The notes under the pieces were generated by a model, which saw only the letters and a list, made by a program, of their open reading frames with translations, was not told where the DNA came from and made no database searches. From Cladopsammia gracilis (Eukaryota; Cnidaria; Anthozoa; Scleractinia; Dendrophylliidae), in the NCBI GenBank assembly GCA_022457155.1, contig JAJGOT010000454.1, forward strand, positions 124,001 through 188,000: DNA of 64,000 nucleotides. Reading direction: 5' to 3'. Every line of letters starts with the position of its first letter. Position 1 is the stretch's first letter. Of this stretch, positions 12,411-22,347 are shown piece after piece. A program made the position numbers and the translations under genes.

Positions 12411-12916
12411 AATGGGTGTTAAATTATTACTTTTTACAATATGCAAATTTTGTGACGGTGTGCTTCGAAATGGGCACCTAAAAGTTAGGCCAATTTTTTC
12501 TCTATTGATTTTCATTTTACTAACATAGAGGTATCTCCTGATATAAGTATCAATCTGAGCTAACTAGGCAGTTAAGAAATATGAACTTTTAAACTTTTAA
12601 ACTTTGTTTTTTTTCTACAAAATTTGGCCAGAACCTTCTCTGCCAAATCTGAACATACGATTTGAAAGACCCTTTGTAATAGAAACACACCATACAATTA
12701 ATCAGTCAATAGGATTTTTTTGTTTGTTTTTATGCTATTTCAAACTTACCTCTTGTAAAACGTGATTTTCCACGATGCGCTGGCATCAAATGGTACCCCC
12801 TGAAACCTCTGAACTAAAAGTCAGCATGTGAATGAAAACTCATTTTCATATGAAAGGTTTCGCACCTAGCCTCGCTTTGATAGAGAGGCTAAAGGCAATT
12901 TGGAAATGGCCTATTT
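12411..12916. other. Intergenic sequence
   Basis: No feature recognised. Confidence 0.4.
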
Positions 12917-13412
12917 CCACCGAACACAAAGTTCCGCTATGACCAAACACACCTTATTGGCACCTGAACCTAGTTCAGTATTCGTGCCCGACCCGAGAGG
13001 TCCAAAGAAAATGAATTTCCACTGAACACAAAGTTCAGCCGTGGCCAAACACACCTAATTGACACCTGAACCTAGTTCAGTATTCGTGCCGGACCCGAGA
13101 GGCCCAAAGTAAATGAATTTCCACCGAACATTAAGTTCAGCTATGGCCAAACACACCTTATTGGCACCTGAACCTAGTTCAGTATTCGTGCCCGACCCGA
13201 GAGGTCCAAAGTAAATGAATTTCCACCGAACACAAAGTTCAGCTATGGCCAAACACACCTAATTTCGAACCAAATTGACACCTGAACCAAGTTCAATATT
13301 CGTACCGGACCCGAGAGGCCCAAAGTTCAGCTATGGCCAAACGAACCTATCGAACACCTAATTGACAACTGAACCTAGTTCAGTATTCGTACACGACCAG
13401 AGAGGCCCAAAC
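12917..13412. repeat. Minisatellite, about 102-bp unit, five copies
   Basis: Units start near 12918, 13018, 13121, 13224 and 13326, the last two shortened or rearranged. Each carries CCACCGAACACAAAGTTC, TGGCCAAACACACC, CACCTGAACCTAGTTCAG and GACCCGAGAGG. The open frame on the - strand at 13055-13258 is a by-product of the repeat period. Confidence 0.9.
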
Positions 13413-14000
13413 AAGACTAAATAATTTCAAAATGCACTCAGCAACACCTACCCTACAAACGCGAAAAACCAGTCGATGTGACACTAACTGAATAGCGGAA
13501 AATATATTTGTTGGTAGCTTGAGGCTGAACGTGTGGAGCTTGTTGCCGTAACTGAAGGGCCACTTGTAGAGGTTGTTGGGGCGGTTGAACCGGTGGTTGT
13601 AACGCTGAAGAACGGGAACTTGAGCCGAGCAGTGGAACGCGCTTCGAAACGGGTGGCCGTGGGTTTTACGGCAAAAGAGGGCCACAAGAAGGGAATGTTT
13701 ACATTTATAGTCTTGAACATATTTACTGGTGTGAATCCCATGCTTTCTGTTACATTCCAGCGCTTAATCCGCTTCCGTGAAACATATTGGCCAATTTGAA
13801 TAATAACAAATGATTATACATGTTTGTATACTTGTATACCTGTATACATATTTATTGTATGTAGGATATTACACTGTACATCTAAAAAAGATTTAAAATC
13901 TGACAGTGTAAATATTTTGAAGACGTTAGGTTCAACTGCTAAAGTATATACATCGACAAGTTATGTGACATCAAGTTGTTAGTTATGTGTCATCAAATTC
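13413..14000. other. Unassigned sequence with a G+C-richer patch
   Basis: About 13500-13700 is richer in G+C than its surroundings and open in several frames on both strands (Pro/Gln/Ser-rich on the - strand). No known domain and no convincing splice structure were found, so no gene is called. Confidence 0.35.
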
Positions 14001-14009
14001 TTTAGTCTT

Positions 14010-14735
14010 GTGGGATTTTAGGGAGACAGTGGTATTTAGCGGAGCCCGCGGGCCGAAAGCCCGGCGGAGCACCATACTCATAGAACCTATGCCCGTCATT
14101 TTTCATGGTCATGGCTAGCGGAATGTTTCGCGGGCGCGCGTGTACCCGCGGCCGTGCTGGAACAACATCCGGAATCTCAGCAATTTTGAAAGCAAGGCTT
14201 TGTTTTTGGTTAACACTCGTTAACATCTCTCAAACGGACCTTTCCTTTTCACTTTAAGTTACATGAAGTAAAACCTATTTCACACTTAGAGTAAAATTAG
14301 AAAAAAAAGATCAGTAAAGTGTATGCCTCGAACCCGAGTCGTTTGCTTCATAACTAATATCCTTATCCACTATACCAACGTGGATTAGCTGCCGGGAGAT
14401 GTAATTTTTAACATATTTATAGAGTTACCCGTAACTAAATGAAAGCTAACCGTTTTCAAATCAGTGCTTAACCCTAAACACTGTAAATCAATGCTTAACC
14501 CCAAAACGCTACTCTTTGCTTAGCCGGATCTCTGTTCTCTCAGTTCTCTGCCCAATAAAATGGGTTTCTGTTCTCGTGTACGTCAGTACTACGGTATAAC
14601 GATAAAAAATACTACGTTGTGTAAAACCTCATAAGGTGTCCAAGGTCCGTTTGAGAGATGTTAACGAGTGTTAACCTTTGTTTTTCGCGCGGCCACACAG
14701 CCGTGAGCTCGGTTAACACTTTAGTTGTATTGTTG
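14010..14735. repeat. Second copy of the window-start repeat, split by an insertion
   Basis: The left part (about 14030-14207) and right part (14676-14735) match the reverse complement of positions 1-215. A 468-bp element separates them. Confidence 0.75.
14208..14675. mobile_element. Inverted-repeat element with 10-bp duplication and tRNA-like core
   Basis: The ends read GTTAACACTCGTTAAC at left and GTTAACGAGTGTTAAC at right, with inverted repeats of about 34 bp reaching into CAAACGGACCTT / AAGGTCCGTTTG. CTTTGTTTTT is duplicated at 14198-14207 and 14676-14685. The interior on the - strand (about 14325-14395) looks tRNA-like: ACGTTGGTATAGTGGAT (box A-like) and ACTCGGGTTCGAGGC (box B-like). 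Long terminal repeats with a 9-10-bp duplication recall Mutator-like non-autonomous elements; the family is inferred. Confidence 0.78.
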
Positions 14736-15308
14736 TGTTTAGCGCAGAATTAAAGTTCGTTATCTCCCTGCAGTTTCTCGCGGTTTGCTACTCAAGACAG
14801 GGATACTAAATAAGGGATACTCAGAGACCGCTTTAGTGGAAAAAGAAGAGCTTTCAGGGATAAAATCTTGCTTCGAGGAACTATATACGTTTTTAGCAAT
14901 GCGAAGAGATGGGTTCGTTTTACGGATTTCAGCACCAAAGTGGAGGTTTAAAGAATTTTCAAGTACAGTAGTCGCCGGAGGGACTTAAAGGTAAAACAAA
15001 TTACATTTTTCGATGGGAATTTATCTTGATATCAATCTGTGATTGACATTTTGTTTGTGTTCTCGTTAGTTTTGGAGAATTGTTTATAAACGTGTAGTTT
15101 AAATTCAGTTGTATTAATTTCTTGAATTTTATTGAAGACCGTCAGCTCGGCCTCGATGCGATATAAATGGTACGCGTTTTGCTTTTAAACATAAACTAAT
15201 AGAGATCGATTTCAATAAAATTTTTCGAAAGAATATTGTGTCCATTTTATTTTATGTGTTTGTTTATTCATTACATGGATTGAAAAGCGATTTTATGTAA
15301 ACAAAATA
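14736..15308. other. Intergenic sequence with an interspersed repeat tail
   Basis: The segment 15178-15308 (GCTTTTAAACATAAACT, GTCCATTTT, GATTTTATGTAAACAAAA) matches 26118-26240 inside the Polinton region, so it is an interspersed repeat. The remainder is unassigned. Confidence 0.5.
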
Positions 15309-15490
15309 GACTACTTTCATAATGGCGGCCGATTTATTTATTCTTTTATATGTATGTTAATTAGCCTCACTGGCCTCGGTAACATGTGCAAAATTCAAAA
15401 GAATTTTTACTCTAAAATGAGGCCAGTGAGGCTAATTAACATACATATAAAAGAATAATGAAATCGGCCGCCATTATGAAAGTGGTCTAT
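15309..15490. mobile_element. Foldback element, about 180 bp
   Basis: The inverted arms begin GACTACTTTCATAATGGCGG and share GGCGGCCGAT, TATATGTATGTTAATTAGCC and TCACTGGCCTC with their reverse complement after a loop near 15398. It interrupts the repeat whose other copy at 26118-26265 is continuous, giving an approximate empty site. Confidence 0.8.
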
Positions 15491-15951
15491 AAGACTTAGA
15501 TTTTATACTCGCGCCGCCTAATGCAAATATGTTTGTGCATTTTGGCTAATCAGATTCTCGGGCATTTTTTGACAAGCAACAACTGTATTTTATTCGGGAA
15601 ATAGTCGTAATAGTTATTCTAGACGGAGAAAAAGTTGTTTTTGTGAACTTTTGTACGGTCTAAATGTACTGTGCAGACGATCGGGTAATACTGCTTTTGA
15701 GAATTGCTAAAATTGAAATCGTCAATCTTAATTCTTGTGCTTCCGACCTTTCACCTAAGTTAACTTTCATCTTAGTTAAGTTTGTTCAGAGGGTCGTCAG
15801 AGGGTCTTCAGATGGCGCCGCTGTTAGGCTAAGGCTAACTATATATATTACACTGTAGATCTCAAAGTGTTTTTATACTGCTAGTTATTTCGCACCCTAG
15901 AAATACACACAGTGAATATGAGGAATATTAATCAGTTATCGATATCAGTTA

Positions 15952-16190
15952 GAGCGGTTTTCAATTGAGTGCTGTAAAACCAAAAACAAAGTAATCACAC
16001 TGGACAACAGACACAAGCAATCAAATGAACCAATCAGAACTCGAAGCAAACACAATCAACTGGCTGCAAAGTGCAGGAAAATGCAATGGAGGCATGTTAG
16101 GATTGGTTTTGGTTTTACTTCTGATTGGTTGAGAAAGTTGCATGATGAGATTTTTTAGCCAATTACAAGGTGCAGTAATTCAAAATAAAA
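15952..16190. repeat. CCAATCAGAAGTAAAACC repeat family (copy 2, inverted)
   Basis: Starts AGAGCGGTTTTCAATTGAGTG and carries GGTTTTACTTCTGATTGG; the reverse complement aligns with 57893-58131. CCAAT boxes recur inside. Confidence 0.65.
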
Positions 16191-16328
16191 TCAATTGCAA
16201 TTTATTACTTTCAATTAATGTTCACTAATCTTATTGAAAACTCTTATTAGTATGATTTGAAGTTAATTTAAAATAATGTTTATTTCTATAACTATAATTG
16301 ACATTGTATCATGTAGTTACACACATGC

Positions 16329-16462
16329 AGCCCTGTACCGCCACCGAAATGATCCCCACCATCGAAATGATCTCCGCCACCGAAATGACCCCTAATCACC
16401 ACCGAAATGATCCCCACCACCCAAATGATACCGGCGGTCACCACCGAAATGATCCCCGGAAT
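16329..16462. repeat. CACCGAAATGATCCC minisatellite, array 1
   Basis: Short tandem units of CCACCGAAATGATCCC type, opening with TGTACCGCCACCGAAATG. A second array in the same orientation with the same opening lies at 17317-17435. The Gly/His-rich frame on the - strand is a by-product. Confidence 0.9.
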
Positions 16463-17316
16463 ATCGGGAATGGAATTAAGAGGACTACAAAAACTGGAGA
16501 ACAATTTAGTGCGTGCTTTTTATTTATTTATATTGCATCTTTTTTACGGTGTGTAATTTACCTTTTACCGCGCTTTATTTTGCAGTAAATCGTTTAAATT
16601 TTTTTTTTTGTTTAACACTAGACAATACTTGTTCAAAAGATGCAATTCACTTATGTCATCTATTTCTTCGAATTTTTTTTTATATTTTTGCAAGAAAATC
16701 TTCTTAATAAAATTGTGTTAAAGCAAAATAAGTCAAATCTTGCAATCAGGTTATGTCTTCCTTTTGATGTCATGACGACAGTGATGACGTCAGTTACAGG
16801 CTTACATTACAACACGTGCTTTCCAATTAGTTTCGGTACTTGCGCTAGCTGCTGTAGCTGTCATCTCAAATCATTAACATCATGAAAATTATTCTGTTAT
16901 TCACAATTATTTTTCTGCTCCTGGCTGCCTTTGCTATCATAACAAGTGGATCAAGAGAAGAAGAGCAAAAATAACAGACACAGAACACAACTTAAGGTGC
17001 AACTCGGAGGTCAGTGAAAAACATTGATATAGCTGACAGCATTGTTCAAAGTCATGTGACTTTAAATTGTTGACCCTACTACATGTAGCTCTCTTGGTGC
17101 TAAATTTATTAATATTATCAAATTTTTAAATAAAATTATGTACACCACCATCTTAAAATGTGTTTGCCTTGTATGTCAATAATTTGCATTAAGCCACTTA
17201 AACTACCTGACCCTTCTTATTGTAAGATAAGGGGATCCGATCCTTGCTGCAAGAAAAGGACTTCTCTACTAATGCTACCATTTTGATCATTACCACACAA
17301 AACAAGTTCAGAGGGC
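16463..17316. other. Sequence between the two CACCGAAATGATCCC arrays
   Basis: No gene recognised. It could be the body of a non-autonomous element whose ends are the arrays, but no inverted termini were found. Confidence 0.35.
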
Positions 17317-17435
17317 TTGTACCGCCACCGAAATGATCCCCACCATTGAAATGATCTCCGCCACCGAAATGACCCCCAATCACCACCGAAATGATCCCCA
17401 CCACCGAAATGATACCTATTCGCAATCGAAATGAT
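17317..17435. repeat. CACCGAAATGATCCC minisatellite, array 2
   Basis: Opens with TTGTACCGCCACCGAAATG like array 1 and has 7-8 degenerate units. Confidence 0.9.
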
Positions 17436-18559
17436 CCCGTCATAAATTTTCGGAACCTTGGCTTAAATGGACTTGGGACTTTGCTATCTATTCTAATAAA
17501 TTGAATTTAAAAAGCAGGTCAGTTAAACAGTCAATTTCTTGATTTTTTACACGAAATGTTGAATTCGTAACAACCTTTTTCGATATTTTTGCACTTCAAA
17601 ATAACGAGTGCCCACAACTTTTATTTTTGATACATGTAGATTCATCTTAGTACTAAAGGTTAATGATAGGTAGCATTCCAGCTTAAGTCCCACTTTCCAG
17701 AAAAACCCAGTTTACTGAAGGCTATATTAGCATAAACGATTGCGGCGTGTTTTAAAGGATGCGGGAAATTTTATTAACTCTGCTTGTTTTAAAAGTAGAG
17801 AAATAATTTTGAAATATACTAAAAGAAGAAAGAATTAGCTAGTAATTCTGCAAGTTTTAGATTGTTTCATTGAATGTGCGATTTTTTAGCAACGCTCGAG
17901 TAACACCAAAATCTTGGGTTTCAATTTTCCTTTTTGTGCGGCTTTTGGCTGTTTATCAAAAAAATTACCTAAAAAAAATAAAAAGGCGAATTAACCCAAA
18001 TAAAGACCATTTTTATTCATTGTATATGTTGCTTGTCTTGTGCAGAAAAAATTAAGGAAATCTATTTTGCACCCAAATTGAAGTGGTCGGTTCTTACGCG
18101 GAAACGCTCTTAAAACTTCTGGCTTCACTGGAAAAAAAGATTTTATTTGCTTTACTGTACATGCTGGCAGCTTTCAACTCTTCAAATTTGAATCACATGT
18201 GCAACAAATCCACTCACTCTTATCTACACTTTTTACCCCAGTAACTCAGAGACTAACAATTTCAGCCTAACACGTAGCATACACTTTACCGTTGCACTTT
18301 CGAACTGATTTTAAATTTTTCAGATTTTACCCTCTGAAACGCCATTGCCAGCATTCCTGAAACTCGAAAAGCGTTTGTCACTCAATTGGTGGAAGTGAAA
18401 CAACTACGAATAAAACAATTTTATTCTATTATTTTTATGAACCACAAGGGAGACACAGGACTACCCCCCCCCCCCTCCCCGACCCTCCCCCTGGAACGCC
18501 ACTGAATTGGTCAAAACATGTACAAATATATTCTGGACCACAATCTATACTTGACTGAC
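17436..18559. other. Intergenic sequence
   Basis: No gene recognised. A C-rich run lies at about 18466-18490. Confidence 0.4.
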
Positions 18560-19505
18560 AACCCTTTATTGATTTCAATAGTTTACAACTACTACTTTTT
18601 CTTCTTTTCTTTACAGATTCTCTTTGAATTTTCCTTACATTTTCAGCATTACTTGCTTACGAGATGAACATCTCTCAACATTTCTAACAAGCTGCGGTTT
18701 GTCCATTTTACTTTTCCTAGCTTCAAAGTTCTTAAGTGTTTGTTTCTTCTTAAAATTACAGTCTGTTTCTTTACCGCTTTCCTTTTTCATTAACTCTGAC
18801 TTTTTTGCATTTCCTCCATTTTTCTCTTAATTTGAGCTCTTTTCCTTTTAATAAAATCAACTTTTTCTTCAATTCTTTTCCTTTTAATTAATTCATAATG
18901 TTCACTTGTTTTTCTTTTAATTCATTCATACTTCTCTCTGTTTAACTTTTTTTCTCTTCATAAACTCGTGTACTTATTTTTCTTCACTTTGTGACAATTT
19001 ATCTTTATTTTCTCTCTTTTTTTTACTGTTTGTTTCTTCTTAAAATTACATTGTTTCTTTACCGCTTTCCTTTTTGATTAACTCAGACTTTTTTGCGTTT
19101 CCTCCATTTTTCTCTTAATTTCAGCTCGTTTCCTCTTAACCAAATCAACTTTTTCTTCAATTCTTTTTCTTTTAATTAATTCAGAATTCTCTTCCCTCTT
19201 TTTAGCTCTTTTTCTGTTCATAAACTCAGACATGCACCGGCTTATAAACTTCACTTTATCTGACAATTTATCAGTGAAAATATCTGTTGTTGACTGCTCC
19301 AAAATTCCAAACCAATCACCCCTTGTTTCACTTATGCTCAAAAATTCATCACTATTCTTATAAGTGCAAGAATCAAATACTTCACTCACACTGTCACAAC
19401 TACTACATGTAGTAGCAGCAACAGTCGACACATAATAATACTCATCAATATGACCAATAAAAATTGGAGTACACGGCTCTTGCATATCATGTGGTTCACT
19501 AATAG

Positions 19506-20410
19506 GAGGGTCTCAGTGGGGGGGGGGGTATGTTTGACGGTTGACGGTTAAAAAAAAAGTCGTTTTGACGGTTGACGGTTAAATTTTAAGCCATTTGACG
19601 CTTGACGGTTAATTTTTCAGAATGACGGTTATAACTAGAAATTAAGTCGGTAAATTTGACTTTAGTGTTTTATAAAAGAATAGAATTTCACCTATACTTG
19701 AATAAACCAATTAGTCCTATAATTTGTGCATTAAAGTAAGGGTTTTCCACCTGAACTAAGTGTCTAAGGGATGGACCATTAGAAAAGTGATGGGGGGGGG
19801 GGGGGGGGGGGGTGGGGCAAAAGCAAAAAAAAAAAAAATTTCCCAGTAAATTATTAAGAAAAAAAAAAAATTCCCACGCATTATCGCAAAAAAAAGAAAT
19901 CTGCCCAAGGTCAATTTAAAAAATAAACTATTAAAAAAAAATATTCCAGCCATCGAGTGGAAAACAAAAAGATTTCCACCTTAGGTGGACAAAAAAAAAT
20001 TTCTTGCCTCTCCCAAAGTTCCCCCCCCCCCTCCCCCCATCACTTTTCTAATGGTCCATCCGTAATTAGCATAATTACATCACCTTTGTTCGTGCTGGAA
20101 CGGAAGTCACTATTTATTAATAAAAGACTAACGTTTTACCGCACCGGAAGTGTTTCCAGACGGACTTTAGCCGTAAATGTTGGGTAAAAGGACCTGCAGA
20201 TAAATGTGTTTTGTGAATATTTAAACTTATCGTTTATAAACAGCATAAATTGGCTCCATTTTATTTCTTAACAAAGGATATCTGACACGTTTGACGGTTA
20301 AAACTGGCTGGCGTATTTGACGGTTGACGGTAAAAATACTGCATTTTTGACGGTTGACGGTTAATTTTTTGGCCATTTGACGGTTGACGGTTAACCCCAT
20401 TGACACCCTC
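19506..20410. mobile_element. Non-autonomous element with TGACGGT subterminal arrays
   Basis: Flanked by TAATAG on both sides (19500-19505 and 20411-20416). Ends are GAGGGTCTCAGTGGGG and CCCCATTGACACCCTC. Just inside each end is an array of TTTGACGGTTGACGGTTAA units (19532-19625 and 20290-20395), in the same orientation. It lies inside the OTU gene remnant. A second foldback element sits in its middle. Confidence 0.88.
19770..20062. mobile_element. G/C-run foldback element nested in the above
   Basis: Inverted ends GGATGGACCATTAGAAAAG and CTTTTCTAATGGTCCATCC, each followed inward by long G or C runs (19793-19812 and about 20025-20036). The interior is A-rich with no coding. Confidence 0.85.
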
Positions 20411-20800
20411 TAATAGTTGTATCACAAAAACCCTGTACAGATTCTATGATGTGAATTTTTAAATTATAAGCATCTGCAACACCTAACACTATAAGACCAT
20501 CACACCAAGTACCTTGCCTATAGACATATTACTCAAATATTGTAACCAACGCTGTCTATTCACAAACTCAATGAATTGCTTTGGCTGATTTCTAAGATAC
20601 GCAACACCAACCAAACGTACTTCTTTGTGATTTCTTGAAAAACCAAACAACTGATGACTAACACACTTCTAAAATAACAGTCACCATCTCCACCACAATC
20701 AAGTGGCTGAAGTCTTATCTCATTTAATCGATTTCTAAGCAAAGACATTGAATCAAACATTTCAAAACTCTTCAACATTTTCTCTTAGATTCTTTTCTAT

Positions 20801-21024
20801 TTTCCTAGATTCTTCTCTATTAAATGTTTTTACTTTAGGCCATAAAATATTTCGTTTACCATCGCCCGACCGACCCATTTTTTTGGGAAAAGTAAAAAAG
20901 ATAAATTCAGATACACTGAAAAGCAAAATTTTACTTTTTAAACATGTGATTAAGACTTTATTTTGAATATAAATCTTTTATATTTAATTTATTAGCCTCC
21001 GCTGTAGATGAGGAGTAAATTTGG
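20801..21024. other. Upstream flank of the OTU remnant
   Basis: The - strand can be read weakly as a continuation of the OTU-gene N-terminal region (KVKTFNREE) to about 20840. Nothing else recognised. Confidence 0.35.
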
Positions 21025-21246
21025 GTATATACTTCAAGGTGGGTTTTAATTTATGCACATCAAAGGATCCGGAACTTATTTAGGGTTAAAAACTCATTTT
21101 AAAATGGTTAGCTTTTATTTACTGTATGGGTAGTGATATCCATAACAGTAAATAAAAGCTAACCATTTTAAAATAAGTTTTTAACCCTAAATAAGTGCCG
21201 GATCCTTTGATGTGCATAAATTAAAACCCACCATGAAGCATATATT
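21025..21246. mobile_element. Foldback element, about 220 bp
   Basis: Arms share GTGGGTTTTAATTTATGCAC, GGATCCGG, TTAGGGTTAAAAACT and AAATGGTTAGCTTTTATT with their reverse complement, around a loop near 21135. The outer ends are TATATACTTCA / TGAAGCATATA. Confidence 0.85.
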
Positions 21247-22347
21247 GGAAAACATTGGCAATCGAAAGCACACGTGTAACCAGGCGTTCTTACTTAGCAT
21301 CCAGGCTTTTTCTGGACTCAGGCTCCCTCGGTCAATTTTCTTTTTTTTTTGCCCGACCAACCGATCCACGTTCACAAGAGGGCCAGGAAGACGATGGGAA
21401 ACGAAACATGTTATGGGGATGGCCTTACCTCTGTATACAAACACGGAAAAAAGCCTCAACAGCTTACACACTATGAAAAGCCTCTTCAACACGTCTTAAA
21501 TAGACCAAATCATGTTTCCAACAGTTCTGACATTTCCAACATTTGCCTTCATAAAGTTTCTCATTTAATAATCATACATTTTTTATAACTATACAACTTC
21601 TGCAAAAAGTTGTTTCATCTATAATAGACAAACCAAACTTATACAAGCTTAAAGCTAATACAAAGTCCAACGTTTCATACCTTTTACAGTTATCCCAAGA
21701 ATGAAAACATCAACGCATTTCTACGGAAAACCTAAATATCGCCATAAAAGACAATTTTAAAGAACTTGTCACATAATAATAAACAGACCTTACAACATTC
21801 CATCCATATGCTACATAACTATACAAAAGCAAACAATACTAAAAACTAAACTGTCACCAAAACTCAATCACATTGTCCATCCGATACGACATCAAGCCTC
21901 ATTTGCCCTAAAGGAGCGGACACCCCTTACCATCGGCCATCCTTCGTTGGAAAATCTCTAAGATATAATACAGGAGATATAATAAGGGGAAACGGTCCGC
22001 GTCTACTAATATTCTTTTCATTGTTCGCACCGTGGGAAACTTTCATGGTCGTGTGTCGACCCTCGCACTTACTTTGCAAACGTATTCATATTCAGTCGCT
22101 GGAACGGTAAACAAAGGAGCATTGATTTTGGACTGTGGGAGTTGTATGAAAGACACTTGAACTTTGCCTTCATGACGTGAGAACGTTGCTGCGCGATTGG
22201 TTAGAGCCTTTCAATGGTTTCCTGCGATTAACAAAATAACGAGCCTAAAAACAGCGAATTGCTGGCAGCGTAACAGTTCGGCGCCGTTAGCACAGAGAAA
22301 GGTGACTAGATCTACATTTATTATATCGGCACCCTTGCAACTGAAAA
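21247..22347. other. Upstream region of the pyranose-oxidase gene
   Basis: No other gene recognised. A TTTATTATAT tract at about 22317 lies 25-30 bp before the ATG; the transcription start and any leader exon cannot be placed. Confidence 0.4.

Larger units (their letters stand above)
18560..20800 (-). pseudogene. OTU-protease gene of Helitron/Helentron type, broken
   Basis: Read on the - strand from about 20790. A lead-in with LQPLDCGGDGDCYFRSV holds the OTU active-site motif DGDCxF. Then, in shifted frames, come HQLFGF, EVRLVGVAYLRNQP, GTWCDGLIVLGVADAYNL and IHIIESVQGF, and finally PIFIGHIDEYYYVSTV, where the usual EYHYVS catalytic His appears to be Tyr. The tail (19078-19300 and on to about 18560) is a Lys/Arg/Glu-rich repeat series (KRKRAEIKRKMEE). 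This order is typical of the N-terminal region of OTU-carrying Helentron proteins in invertebrates (family knowledge). Two frameshifts (near 20670 and 20515) and a 905-bp insertion at 19506-20410 inactivate it. Removing the insertion and one TAATAG rejoins the frame. The basic tail contains a duplication (about 18730-18900 against 19030-19195). Confidence 0.75.

Noticed and set aside
13380..13799. Overlapping open frames on both strands in a G+C-richer patch
   Set aside because: No known domain, several frames open at once and no clear splice sites; not called as a gene.
16292..16504. Gly/His-rich frame on - that resembles a structural protein
   Set aside because: A by-product of the CACCGAAATGATCCC array; the same peptide pattern recurs at 17198-17443.
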